A stretch of 64,000 nt of DNA from Devosia marina (GTDB lineage: Bacteria > Pseudomonadota > Alphaproteobacteria > Rhizobiales > Devosiaceae). Both the position numbers and the translations under genes were made by a program. This document shows, piece by piece, positions 24,838 through 34,088 of the stretch. The stretch lies in assembly GCF_009758415.1 (NCBI RefSeq), contig NZ_WQRF01000001.1, positions 1 to 64,000 of the forward strand, written 5' to 3'. The notes beneath the pieces were generated by a model that ran no database searches, was not told where the DNA came from, and was given only the letters and a program-made list of their open reading frames with translations. Each line of letters opens with the position of its first letter. The stretch's first letter is position 1.

Positions 24838-26052
24838 TTAGAGAAGGGCTTCGATATCGGCGGCAACGCCATCCATCGCCGTCTGCACGTCTTCATCACC
24901 CAGCAGGATGCGCTGGATGCCGTCGAAATAGGCCTGCGAGATCTGCACCCAGTTCGGATGCGATGGCACCGGACGACCGTAGGGCAGCATTTCCTTGAAC
25001 ACTTCCAGGATCGGGTCGTTGAACCGTTCTGCGCTCATGGCCGAAACGCGAGCCGGGAAAGTGTCGGTGAGGACCGCCTGGCTTTCAGTTTCGCCCAGGA
25101 AGGCAAGAAACTTCTTCGCGTCTTCTGGGTTCTTGGCGTCGGTCGGCAGCACCAGGCTCCAACCGCCCAGGATAGCGGCGGTGTCAGCGCCTTCCGGATG
25201 CGGAATAGTCATGACGCCAACATCGATATCGGGGTTTTCCTGACGGATCGAGTTGATATCGAACTGACCCGACTGGTACATCGACACCGTTTCGGCGATG
25301 AAAAGGCGGCGGTTGGCTGTGCCGTCGTTCTCGAGCGTCGAGGAAGGTGAGATACCATTCTTGTAGAAGTCTGTGTAGAACTGAACGGCCCGGACCGTCT
25401 CGGGGCTGTTGACCAGCACTTCAGTGCCGTCATCGGAAATGATTGCCCCGCCGGCCATCCAGATGAACGGCAATGACCGGAAGATCGTGTTTCCGACCTC
25501 ACCGCCACCGGTAACGGCAAAGCCCGACTTGCCATCTTTGGTCATCGCTTCGGCGGCTGCGATGAACTCTTCCCAAGTCTGAGGCGGATTTGCCGGATCA
25601 AGGCCGGCGGCCACGAAGTCGCCCTTGTTATAGATGATGGCGTGGGTTTCGATGCGGTAGGGAAGGGCCCAAAGCTGGTCGTTCCAGGTGACATAATTGA
25701 GTGCGGCCGGGACGTAATCTTCCCTCTCGGTGACGACATCATCCAGCGGCACAACCAGATCGTTTTGGGCATAGCCGTTCACCCAACCATGCTGCACGTC
25801 AATGATGTCGGGAGCAGAGCCCGACCGGAGTGCGGTCAGAATACGCTGTGGCAAGCCGTCGGTGGTGGTGATTTCTAGATTTATCGTGATGTCGGGGTTG
25901 GCGGCCTGGAATTTCTCCGCCAGCTCACGCGCACGCGCTTCATTGAAGTTCGGTGTCCACCAGGTGACCTCACCGGCATTGGCCCATCCAGCGGACAGGG
26001 CAAGCCCTGACACAGTCAGACCCAGAATAGCTGCTGTTTTGAATACTCTCAT
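24838..26052 (-). CDS. sugar ABC transporter substrate-binding protein (family 1)
   Basis: A 404-residue periplasmic protein with a signal peptide (MRVFKTAAILGLTVSGLAL to ANAG, about 25 residues) and the family 1 core: EVTWWTPNFNEARARELAEKFQAANP, then SGSAPDIIDVQHGWV and IPHPEGADTAAILGGW. ATG 26052 has GGGAGGAAG before it. It heads the importer genes and is the likely determinant of which sugar or uronide enters. The ligand cannot be read from sequence. Confidence 0.93.
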   Translation of the reverse strand: MRVFKTAAILGLTVSGLALSAGWANAGEVTWWTPNFNEARARELAEKFQAANPDITINLEITTTDGLPQRILTALRSGSAPDIIDVQHGWVNGYAQNDLVVPLDDVVTEREDYVPAALNYVTWNDQLWALPYRIETHAIIYNKGDFVAAGLDPANPPQTWEEFIAAAEAMTKDGKSGFAVTGGGEVGNTIFRSLPFIWMAGGAIISDDGTEVLVNSPETVRAVQFYTDFYKNGISPSSTLENDGTANRRLFIAETVSMYQSGQFDINSIRQENPDIDVGVMTIPHPEGADTAAILGGWSLVLPTDAKNPEDAKKFLAFLGETESQAVLTDTFPARVSAMSAERFNDPILEVFKEMLPYGRPVPSHPNWVQISQAYFDGIQRILLGDEDVQTAMDGVAADIEALL

Positions 26053-26110
26053 AACTTCCTCCCTAAATGCGAACATATCGCGGGTTCCTCCCGGCCGAAG
26101 CCGGACTGGT

Positions 26111-27244
26111 TTACCGCCTTGTGGCGATGCGTGTTTCCGGCCCACGGGCCGGCGAATAAGTTTGTGAGGCTGAAGACAGAGTCTCGGTCTGAGCGACCAG
26201 CGCCCTCATATAACCGACTGTATATGCGTGGCCGGCATGCCAAGGCGCAGAGCAGGCGAGCTCGGGCACATGATCGGGGACTAGAACCCCGTCATAGCCT
26301 TCCTCGTGCAGCACCTTGACGATCTCAGCCATGTCGACATCGCCGTCATCCACGAATGTCTCGACATAGCTGGGTACCTTGCCCCGGACGTTGCGGAAGT
26401 GGACATAGGCGATGGCCTTGTTCCGAGCAAAACGCCGGGTAGTCTCGTAAATGTCGCCCTCGGCCATTTCAGCGAGTGATCCCACGCAAAATTCTAGGGC
26501 GTTCGCGCGACTGGGCATCAGCGCGAGAAGCCGATCGTATTTGGCGTGAGAGTTTACCAGTCTTGCCGCGCCGCGCAGACGCTCGACGGGCGGATCATCT
26601 GGATGGGCGGCCAGTCGCACGCCGGCCTCCTCGGCAACAGGCACCAGCTCACGAAGAAACCATTCGACGCGCTTCCAGAGCGTTGCCTCGTCCACCTCGG
26701 CGGGTTCTGCCCCAGCGATAGCCGGCCGATAGCGCATGTTGCCAACCATGCCATCAGGAATGGGGCATTGCGCATCGATCTCGTCCATGGCGAAGACGGC
26801 GGTAACCGCTCCGCCTCTGGCGACAGGCTTGCGCTGCCAACCCCATACTCCCGCCAAAGAAAAATTGTAGCCAATGACAGGAATGCCAGCCTGCCCGCAG
26901 GCGCGGACCAGACTTTTCATGGCATCCATCTGTTCCAGCTTGGCTGGGCCGTCGAGCAGAATGTCGGACCAGAAGTTTGGCGAAATGTTTTCTATCGCGG
27001 CAACCCGCAGGTCGTGCCGCGCGAGCATGGCGACCACTTCCCCGAGCCGATCGGCTGTCCAGAGAGGCACGTCTATGCAATCACCGTTGATGGGCCCAAC
27101 GCCACCAGCGCGATAAGCGGCAGCATCGGCGTTGCGGCTATAGTCGGTCAGATGCACGACAACATCCTGAACGCCCAACTGGCGCGCAAACCGCGCACCG
27201 GCCTCGCTCAGCATCTCCCCATGCAAACTGATTCCGACTCGCAC
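26111..27244 (-). CDS. UxuA-like mannonate dehydratase family protein
   Basis: A 377-residue TIM-barrel protein of the UxuA family. Family features are VAAIENISP, the GYNFSLAGVWGW strand, RLAAHPDDPPVERLRGAARLVNS, EFCVGSL and YVHFRNVRG with a C-terminal VPDHVPE. The family dehydrates D-mannonate to 2-keto-3-deoxygluconate, but many cluster members act on other sugar acids. GTG 27244 after GGGGGGAG is preferred over a GTG 15 codons upstream with no ribosome site. It lies 58 bases before the binding-protein gene. Confidence 0.85.
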   Translation of the reverse strand: MRVGISLHGEMLSEAGARFARQLGVQDVVVHLTDYSRNADAAAYRAGGVGPINGDCIDVPLWTADRLGEVVAMLARHDLRVAAIENISPNFWSDILLDGPAKLEQMDAMKSLVRACGQAGIPVIGYNFSLAGVWGWQRKPVARGGAVTAVFAMDEIDAQCPIPDGMVGNMRYRPAIAGAEPAEVDEATLWKRVEWFLRELVPVAEEAGVRLAAHPDDPPVERLRGAARLVNSHAKYDRLLALMPSRANALEFCVGSLAEMAEGDIYETTRRFARNKAIAYVHFRNVRGKVPSYVETFVDDGDVDMAEIVKVLHEEGYDGVLVPDHVPELACSAPWHAGHAYTVGYMRALVAQTETLSSASQTYSPARGPETRIATRR

Positions 27245-27282
27245 CGGACCGCTCCCCCCACATGCCCTGCCGTTTTCGGCGT

Positions 27283-27298
27283 AGTTCACATTTGAACT
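27283..27298. promoter_or_regulatory. palindrome AGTTCACATTTGAACT, candidate IclR-type operator
   Basis: Two perfect six-base arms around four bases stand upstream of the UxuA-like gene and the ABC operon. The half-site TGAAC recurs in the palindrome before the local IclR gene at 30252-30272. Confidence 0.45.
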
Positions 27299-27370
27299 TA
27301 AGCAATTCGTATGTTAACTTTGCGCAATTGGGACGGCGGAGTCAACCGCCATCCTGCAATTGGTCGCTGA

Positions 27371-28537
27371 CTATTTGCCGAACGTCTGCTTGCCCGTTGC
27401 AACGCCGCTCGTATTCATCGAGCCATCAAACAGCGGCACATTGGTCGCTTCGTAGGGGAAGCGCGCGCAGGCATCTTCAATCAGCTCTACGCCGAGGCCT
27501 GGTGCTGTCGGCGCCAACATGTAGCCGTTCTCGAACTTGAGCGTTTCCCTAACCAGTTCCTTGCGCCACGGCACATCCACCGAGACCGTCTCGAACACTG
27601 AAAAATTCGGGATAGCGACGGACATGTGAAGGGTCATGGCGTTCATAACCGGGCCGACCGGATTGTGGGGAGCGATTGGAATTAGATGCGTGTGTGCATT
27701 GTGCGCGATGCGCTTGGTCTCGCCCATGCCGCCGGCGTGGGACACATCGGGCTGAAGTATGTCCACGGCCTTTTTTGACAAGGCTTCGAGAAAGCGAGCG
27801 GGCTCGTAAAAGCGCTCGCCCGCAGCAATGGGCACTGGGCTGTTGGCGCGGACATCGGCCAATGCATCTATGCTTTCCGGCGGCGTTGGCTCCTCGATCC
27901 AGGTCAGATCGAAGCGTGCCAGAGCTTTGCACATTGCAATAGCCGTGGGTACGTTCAGGCGTCCGTGCACATCGAGCATCAGATTTACGTCGGGCCCAAC
28001 CGCGTCTCGGACGGCCTCGACAATCTCGATGGTTTGTCGGCGCTGCTTCCGATCCATCTCGAGATCGGCTATGTCGAAAGGGTCCCACTTCAGCGCATTA
28101 TAACCCATCGCCACGGCCTGTCGGGCGTTGGTTGCGTATTGCTCAGGGGTGGTCGCACCGAAGAACCAATGGTTGGCGTAGCAGGCGACACGATCGCGGT
28201 ACTTGCCGCCGAGCAGTTCAAAGACCGGCACGTTCAGCGCTTTGCCCTTGATGTCGAGCAAGGCGGCTTCGATTCCGCCCAAGGCGGTGCGGAAGACCGC
28301 GCCAGTCCGCCAATAGCTATCGCGGTGCAATTGCTCGAGAATGGCATCAACCGCAAACGGATCCTTGCCGATCAGGACTCGCTCGAGTTCTTCAAGGGCA
28401 GCGACCACCGTGTTGGTCTTCCACTCCAGTGTGGCTTCCCCGACGCCGTCGATGCCTTCATCGGTGTAGAGCTTGACGAAGACAAAGTTGGTTCGCGAAA
28501 CATTGGCGACGAATGTCTTGAGAGCGACTATTTTCAT
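27371..28537 (-). CDS. enolase-superfamily sugar-acid dehydratase (DgoD-like)
   Basis: A 388-residue mandelate racemase/muconate lactonizing enzyme relative. The metal ligands and acid/base groups are in place: LMLDVHGR (Asp, His), WIEEP (Glu), AAGERF (Glu) and APHNPVGP (His). The D-x-H-G-R form is that of galactonate and related dehydratases. It would convert an aldonate to a 2-keto-3-deoxy acid. The start overlaps the stop of the Fe-dependent dehydrogenase gene by four bases. Confidence 0.9.
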   Translation of the reverse strand: MKIVALKTFVANVSRTNFVFVKLYTDEGIDGVGEATLEWKTNTVVAALEELERVLIGKDPFAVDAILEQLHRDSYWRTGAVFRTALGGIEAALLDIKGKALNVPVFELLGGKYRDRVACYANHWFFGATTPEQYATNARQAVAMGYNALKWDPFDIADLEMDRKQRRQTIEIVEAVRDAVGPDVNLMLDVHGRLNVPTAIAMCKALARFDLTWIEEPTPPESIDALADVRANSPVPIAAGERFYEPARFLEALSKKAVDILQPDVSHAGGMGETKRIAHNAHTHLIPIAPHNPVGPVMNAMTLHMSVAIPNFSVFETVSVDVPWRKELVRETLKFENGYMLAPTAPGLGVELIEDACARFPYEATNVPLFDGSMNTSGVATGKQTFGK

Positions 28538-29688
28538 TTTGCGGTTTCCGGTGAAGGAGTGTCAGCCATTGCCGCTTCCAGAATCGCGCGGTAGTCCTCG
28601 GCCGAGAGGGGGCGCGGATTGGTAGGGTGACTGTGATCGGCAAGTGCACGATCGATGATCCAGTCGAAGTGCTGGCGCGTCACGCCCATCGCAGCTAGAC
28701 CCGATGGCAGGGCAAATGACCGGTTGAGCGCTTCAAGAGCAGCAGCGAGATCATCGTTGGTCGAGAGGCCCATGGCTGCCTTCAGGCGGCCGAGCTTGTC
28801 GCCCACGGCAGACGCGTTGAAGCGCACGATCAGAGGCATGAGAATGGCGTTCAGAGTGCCATGATGCAGTTTCAGATCCTGTAGTCCGCCCAGCGCATGG
28901 CTGAGCGAGTGCACGGCGCCGAGTCCTTTCTGGAAGGAGAGACCGCCATGCAGCGCTCCCAGCATGACCTCCTCGCGCGCGTCGCTATCTCTGCCATCGG
29001 CAAAGGCTCGTGGCAGATTGCGCCAGATCCGCCCTGCACCATCCAGGGCAATGGCTTCCGCGGTCGGATTGATCCGTGGTGAGAAAAAGGTCTCGATGCA
29101 ATGAGACAGAGCATCCAAGCCCGTCGCAGCCGTAAGATATGGCGGGAGACCGAGCGTCAATTCGGGGTCGCAAATGGCGCGGCGCGGGATCAGATGGGGA
29201 CTGATAATCCCGAGTTTGCGGCCATCCGTCAGGGTGAGCAGAGCCGCGCGGCCCACTTCAGCACCAGTTCCGGCGGTCGTCGGGATTGCGATCAATGGCG
29301 CTACACCCGGCGTGATTCGCTCTATGCCACCATAAATGGCTGCGAATTGCTCCAGACTGCCCTTGTGAGTGGCGAGGAGCGCCACCCCTTTTGCCAGATC
29401 GATTGGTGAGCCGCCGCCCAGCGCCACGATACCGTCGCACTGATTGCTGCGGTAGGCTGCAAGAGCGGCCTCCACGGCTGTTTCGGTCGGGTTGGGCGGC
29501 GTTTCGAGGAATGCCGCATTGGTGGCGGGCAAGAGAGCTTCGGCCCTGGTCAGCAAGCCCGATGCAGCAATGCCATGATCGGATATCAGAAGGGGCTTGG
29601 TTATGCCGAGTTCAACGAGCGCAGAAGGCAGGCTCTTCAATTCTCCAAAGCCAAAATCGACCGTCGTCAGATAGGTGATGCGGGCCAT
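28534..29688 (-). CDS. iron-containing alcohol dehydrogenase
   Basis: A 384-residue group III dehydrogenase. The cofactor site reads [11 protein letters not shown] and [12 protein letters not shown]; iron ligands lie in DALSHCIE and in HSLSHALGG with a further HHG. It may reduce or oxidise an aldehyde released from the sugar acid, such as lactaldehyde or tartronate semialdehyde. It sits between the VOC and dehydratase genes in a tight leftward set. Confidence 0.92.
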   Translation of the reverse strand: MARITYLTTVDFGFGELKSLPSALVELGITKPLLISDHGIAASGLLTRAEALLPATNAAFLETPPNPTETAVEAALAAYRSNQCDGIVALGGGSPIDLAKGVALLATHKGSLEQFAAIYGGIERITPGVAPLIAIPTTAGTGAEVGRAALLTLTDGRKLGIISPHLIPRRAICDPELTLGLPPYLTAATGLDALSHCIETFFSPRINPTAEAIALDGAGRIWRNLPRAFADGRDSDAREEVMLGALHGGLSFQKGLGAVHSLSHALGGLQDLKLHHGTLNAILMPLIVRFNASAVGDKLGRLKAAMGLSTNDDLAAALEALNRSFALPSGLAAMGVTRQHFDWIIDRALADHSHPTNPRPLSAEDYRAILEAAMADTPSPETAK

Positions 29689-29691
29689 GTG

Positions 29692-30123
29692 CTATTTCGC
29701 CTTGATCCGGGCCACGGCTTGGGCCTGCATGGAATTTTCGGCCATCTGCATCAGCTCGATCCGGTGTCCGTCCGGATCTTCGATCCAGGTCTGCCAATTG
29801 CCGTCGGCACCCTGCACCTTTGGACGGATCAGCTCCACGCCCATCTGGGCGAGTTCCCGAACCGTTTGTTCGATGTCCGGCACCTGCAGGCAGAGATGGT
29901 TAAAGCCCACAGCTTCTCGCTCGCTGGCTTTTTCTCCTTCGCCCTCCGGAAAAACTTCAAGAAACTGGTCGTCGGTAATGCGCAGATAGACCAGCCAAAG
30001 CCGGTCATCCCGATCCAGCCGAAACATTTCAGCGAAGCCCAGTTTGTTGACGTAAAACTCCAGGGTGCGACGAATATCCTTTGCCCGAATGGCGACGTGG
30101 GTAATGGAAGAAACTGTGAGCAT
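29692..30123 (-). CDS. VOC family protein (glyoxalase/dioxygenase fold)
   Basis: A 143-residue protein with two beta-alpha-beta-beta-beta modules. THVAIRAKDIRRTLEFYVNKLGF and FNHLCLQVPDIEQTVREL begin the modules; metal ligands are likely the His of THVAI, the Glu of FLEVF, the His of FNHLC and the Glu of HRIELMQ. Function within the sugar pathway is unknown; a lactoylglutathione-like or isomerase role is possible. ATG 30123 opens the leftward operon, divergent from the IclR gene. Confidence 0.88.
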   Translation of the reverse strand: MLTVSSITHVAIRAKDIRRTLEFYVNKLGFAEMFRLDRDDRLWLVYLRITDDQFLEVFPEGEGEKASEREAVGFNHLCLQVPDIEQTVRELAQMGVELIRPKVQGADGNWQTWIEDPDGHRIELMQMAENSMQAQAVARIKAK

Positions 30124-30251
30124 GTGGAAAAACTCTGTTGGCCGCGACCACGGCAAACCCGCCAGTCAGCGGTCTGTCGCAATGCGTTTGGGTTATGCAG
30201 GTCCTCGGCAGCGGCGTTGCGCTGAATGGCTGTTGTGCACAACAATCCAAA

Positions 30252-30272
30252 TATGAACTTTGACAGTTCATA
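30252..30272. promoter_or_regulatory. palindrome TATGAAC-N7-GTTCATA, candidate IclR operator
   Basis: Perfect seven-base arms lie in the divergent gap between the VOC and IclR genes. A TATAAT stands at 30294-30299, about 25 bases before the IclR ATG. The position suits autoregulation plus control of the leftward operon. Confidence 0.55.
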
Positions 30273-30324
30273 AACTTATGCTAGTTCAGACGTTATAATT
30301 GTCAACTCCAGATTGCGGACCAAC

Positions 30325-31107
30325 ATGGCGTCGATCGATCCGAACACAGCCAGCAAGCACACCATTCCGGTGATTGATCGCATGATGGAATTGCTCGAGG
30401 CGCTCGAGCAAAGAGAGGCCGGGATGACGATCAGCGATCTGATCGTCGTGCTGAACCAGCCTCGGACTTCTGTGTACCGAATTCTGAATACGCTTCAGTT
30501 GCACGACATGGTGCGCCGGGACGACAGCGGCGCCTATCACCTTGGGGCTCGATTGCTGACCCTGGCGTCTCATGTCGCCACGCGCGCAAGTGACTTCGAC
30601 CTCGTCGCCGTAGCGCAGTCACATATTGATCAGCTCGCGGCAGAGCTTGGCGATGGTGTCAAACTCAGCGTCATCGACAATGAAGGCATTCTCGTCCTAG
30701 CCGCCGCGCAGGGGCGGCGCGAGTATGCCCTGACTGTAGCGCCGGGGCAGCGCATGCCTATCCACGCCGGCGCCGCAAGTAAGTTGTTGCTGGCCTATCT
30801 GGACGCCAAGGAGCAAGAATATTGGATCAACCGGCCCCTCAGCGCCTACACCGGCAAGACGATTACAGATCCCAAGCGATTGCGTACTGAGCTGGCCCGC
30901 ATCCGTCGCCTGGGCTGGGCGCAGGACAAGGGGGAGAATGCCCCCTCCATCCATGCCTTTGCAGCCCCCGTAATTAATAAGGACGGCAAGGTGATCGCGG
31001 CCCTAAGCGTCCCTTTTCTTAGCGGAACCGAAGCGGCACGAATGGAAACCATTCGAATGGCGGCAATAACGACAGCTGCCGCAATCAGCACAGCGCTGCA
31101 AGCCTAG
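30325..31107 (+). CDS. IclR family transcriptional regulator
   Basis: A 260-residue regulator. The N-terminal winged helix (residues 12-75) has MTISDLIVVLNQPRTSVYRILNTLQ; the C-terminal effector domain has HAGAASKLLLAYLD and SIHAFAAPVINKDGKVIAALSV. IclR proteins in sugar-acid clusters sense 2-keto-3-deoxy acids or related intermediates. ATG 30325 is preferred to a TTG four codons earlier. Confidence 0.93.
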   Translation: MASIDPNTASKHTIPVIDRMMELLEALEQREAGMTISDLIVVLNQPRTSVYRILNTLQLHDMVRRDDSGAYHLGARLLTLASHVATRASDFDLVAVAQSHIDQLAAELGDGVKLSVIDNEGILVLAAAQGRREYALTVAPGQRMPIHAGAASKLLLAYLDAKEQEYWINRPLSAYTGKTITDPKRLRTELARIRRLGWAQDKGENAPSIHAFAAPVINKDGKVIAALSVPFLSGTEAARMETIRMAAITTAAAISTALQA

Positions 31108-31129
31108 ATCACGATACCGAGGAACCCAC

Positions 31130-32320
31130 GTGAAAATCGTTGACTTGAAATGCGCCATCATTGGCAAGAGCCCAATCGTGCGCATCGTGACCGATGAAGG
31201 GATTTCGGGCTATGCTCAGGCCGAGACTTGGAAGCCCTATCTCAAGCCGCACATCCTGGCATTTCGCGATGCCCTGATCGGCGAAGATCCGACCTTGGTG
31301 GAGCGGGTCATGCTCAAGATCCGCCAGCGTGGCGGCTTCAAGCCTTGGGGAACGGCGGTCAGCGTGATCGAAATGGCCCTGTGGGACCTGGCTGGAAAGG
31401 CGGCGGGGTTGCCGGTGCACAAATTGCTCGGTGGCAAGGTTCGCGACAAGGTCCGGGTCTACAATGGATCGGTGCGCTTCCCATTTACCGGCTATCGCCC
31501 CGAAGATTATGCCGAAGACATGAAGAAGATGATGGCCCTGCCACAGGGCTTCACCATCTTCAAGCAACCCATAGGCTTCCACTCCGCAATGAAGCGCGAA
31601 GTGCCCGATTTCTACTATGGTGAACCTGGAGCCGGCGCGTTCCATGGGGCACTCGATCGCGGTCCAATTACCGAAAAGGGCCTGCACCATTTCGTCGATT
31701 GCGTCGCGGCGATGAAGGAAGTGACCGGTGATTCAGTGGGTCTGGCGCTCGATTGCGGCCCCGGCTGGATGCTTGGCGATGCGATCCGGCTGGCCCGCAT
31801 GCTGGAGCCTTATAACCTGATGTGGATCGAGGATTTGCTCACCGGCGACTATACCCCCTGGGTCAATGCCGGCGTCTATCGCGAACTCACGCGGACCTCA
31901 ACGACCCCGATCCATACCGGCGAGCAGATCTACCTGCGCCAGAATTTTAAGGAACTCATCGAGTCCCAGGCCGTACATGTCGTCGGCCCCGATCCGGCTG
32001 ATGTGGGCGGTATTGCGGAACTGAAGTGGATCGCCGAATACGCCGATCTGCATGGCATTACCATGGCCCCTCACGGCACCGCCAATGGCGTCCTCGGCCT
32101 GGGTGCTCTGGTGCAGGTCTCTGCAACTTTGCCCAACAACTTCATCGCCTTCGAATACACGCATGGCGATCCCGACTGGTGGGACGACATCGTTGAGGGG
32201 CTACCGGCCGTCGAAAACGGCATGATTACCGTCCCTGACCGGCCAGGAATGGGTGTGGAAATCTTGCCAGAACGCGCCCAGCGCTATCTCGGCCCCGATG
32301 ATCAAGACTTTTTCCGCTAA
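31130..32320 (+). CDS. enolase-superfamily protein (mandelate racemase type)
   Basis: A 396-residue protein. Metal ligands are recognisable in LALDCGPGW (Asp), WIEDL (Glu) and HTGEQIY (Glu), with MAPHGTANG supplying the late His. The second-sphere Lys is in TIFKQPIGF. The pattern differs from the DgoD-like enzyme at 27371, so it likely acts on a different sugar acid. GTG 31130 lies 22 bases after the IclR stop. Confidence 0.88.
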   Translation: MKIVDLKCAIIGKSPIVRIVTDEGISGYAQAETWKPYLKPHILAFRDALIGEDPTLVERVMLKIRQRGGFKPWGTAVSVIEMALWDLAGKAAGLPVHKLLGGKVRDKVRVYNGSVRFPFTGYRPEDYAEDMKKMMALPQGFTIFKQPIGFHSAMKREVPDFYYGEPGAGAFHGALDRGPITEKGLHHFVDCVAAMKEVTGDSVGLALDCGPGWMLGDAIRLARMLEPYNLMWIEDLLTGDYTPWVNAGVYRELTRTSTTPIHTGEQIYLRQNFKELIESQAVHVVGPDPADVGGIAELKWIAEYADLHGITMAPHGTANGVLGLGALVQVSATLPNNFIAFEYTHGDPDWWDDIVEGLPAVENGMITVPDRPGMGVEILPERAQRYLGPDDQDFFR

Positions 32321-32389
32321 CACCGTGCAGGACCTAGCAAGCCTGCCGTTCAACGCACCATTTAACAGAATAGGCCTAGGAGAGTTGCC

Positions 32390-33388
32390 ATGAAAAAGGT
32401 TCGCTGGGGTATACTGTCGACCGCCAATATCGGCATGGAAAAAGTGACGCCTGCCATTATGGCCTCCCCGCATTCGGAGGTCGTGGCAATTGCCTCGCGC
32501 GATCTGGGTAAAGCGCAGGCAGCAGCCACCAAACTCGGCATTGCCAGGGCCTATGGCTCGTATGAAGAGTTGCTTGCCGACCCTGAGATCGACGCGATCT
32601 ACAACCCTTTGCCCAATCATTTGCATGTGCCTATGACCGTTGCCGCTGCCAAGGCAGGCAAGCACGTGCTTTGCGAGAAGCCGATTGCTCTGTCCGCGGC
32701 GGAAGCGGAGAAACTGCGCGAATGCCCCTCGGACCGCATTGTCCTTGAAGCCTTCATGATCCGGTTCCACCCGCAGTGGCTGCGTGCGCGAGACCTTATT
32801 CGTTCCGGTGAATTGGGCGAAGTGCGGGCCATCAATGCGGTGTTCTCCTATTTCAACGACGATCCTGCCAATGTGCGCAACCAGTCCGATATTGGCGGTG
32901 GTGGCATCATGGATATCGGCTGCTATCCGGTCACGGCAGGACGGTTCCTCTTTGAATGTGAGCCCAAGCGTGTCGTGGCATTGGTTGAGCGCGATGTGAA
33001 GTTCGGCACGGACCGACTTGCCAGCGTATTGATGGATTTTGGGAATGGGCGACAGCTCAGCTTCATCTGCTCGACCCAGGCAACGCCCGAGCAAAGCGTT
33101 CAGGTGCTGGGGACTAAGGCGAAGGTGAGCCTGTCTATTCCCTTCAATGCCCCGGCCAATGAGCGCACCGCACTAAGCGTGGATATCGGCGCTCCTCTTG
33201 ATGGCTCCCTGGCGGCACGGGAAATACTTCCGGCCTGCGATCAATATACTGAACAAGCTGAAGCCTTTGCGCTGGCCGTGCTGGGTGAGAAGTTCCTGCC
33301 CTGGGGCATCGAGGACGCAATTAGTTCTATGAAGGTCCTCGATGCAATTGTCGCTAGTGAAAAGACAGGGGGCTGGGTGACGGTTTAG
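32390..33388 (+). CDS. Gfo/Idh/MocA family oxidoreductase
   Basis: A 332-residue NAD(P)-dependent sugar dehydrogenase. The Rossmann start reads WGILSTANIG, EKPIA follows near residue 100, and the C-terminal sheet begins with GELGEVRAINAVFSYF; GGGIMDIGCYPV holds the substrate region. It may be a D-xylose or myo-inositol-type dehydrogenase. AGGAG precedes ATG 32390, 69 bases after the enolase-superfamily gene. Confidence 0.9.
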   Translation: MKKVRWGILSTANIGMEKVTPAIMASPHSEVVAIASRDLGKAQAAATKLGIARAYGSYEELLADPEIDAIYNPLPNHLHVPMTVAAAKAGKHVLCEKPIALSAAEAEKLRECPSDRIVLEAFMIRFHPQWLRARDLIRSGELGEVRAINAVFSYFNDDPANVRNQSDIGGGGIMDIGCYPVTAGRFLFECEPKRVVALVERDVKFGTDRLASVLMDFGNGRQLSFICSTQATPEQSVQVLGTKAKVSLSIPFNAPANERTALSVDIGAPLDGSLAAREILPACDQYTEQAEAFALAVLGEKFLPWGIEDAISSMKVLDAIVASEKTGGWVTV

Positions 33389-34070
33389 TTTAGTAGCCGA
33401 ATGTTCTGCGTCGGCGACGATGGATGAAACGTTTAGCCCAAAATCCGCGGGTGAGTTGCTGTGCCGAGACAGATCCATTGTCGCCAACTGTTGGACGATT
33501 GCCATGTCGTTGGCATTTGGAGGCGATTTGTGCGCTCACTCAGGCGGTCGCCGAGCTCGTCTGCTGGGCATGGAAGGGCACTCTCTCAAGCTCTCCAACA
33601 ATGAGTGTGATCGCAGCGTCCGGCAAGAATTCAGCCCGAACACAAAACCATTAGGCAATTTCGGCTCTAGTTAGGTTGATTATGGCTTCCTGCGGAAGGC
33701 TCCGGGCCATGGGCGCCAGATCAAAGCTATCGTCGTCCCCATCCGGGCACAAATATTCCGCACTCCGTCAATCGCTCAGTTTCTTGGTCAATGCCATCGG
33801 AGGGATATCGCTCGAAGGTTCAGTGCGACGCGATTAAATAGCCACCGTTTTCGTCGGCGTGGGGCATGGAGGACAGTTCGGGCACCTTGTTTCTTTGCAC
33901 GGTCGCAGTTGCTCAAAGGCGCCACCCGGATGGCCGCCCACTGAACGGCTGAATTTGATCATGTGACCGCCAGAACCAGACCGACCGCAAACCACCGAGT
34001 TCATGCCACCGATTGTGTTACGTACCTCAGCGCGCTACCTTTTGAGTGACTCACCGGGAGAGCGAGTTGG
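33389..34070. other. gene-poor stretch, nothing recognised
   Basis: About 680 bases without a convincing gene. The 84-codon frame at 33420 has no family-like sequence and competes with an overlapping frame of equal quality. No tRNA or inverted-repeat ends of an insertion sequence are seen. Confidence 0.5.
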
Positions 34071-34088
34071 CATTGTGAGGAGGAAGCA

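Noticed and set aside
33420-33674. 84-codon frame as a small gene
   Set aside because: An overlapping frame of equal length competes, and neither looks like a protein family.
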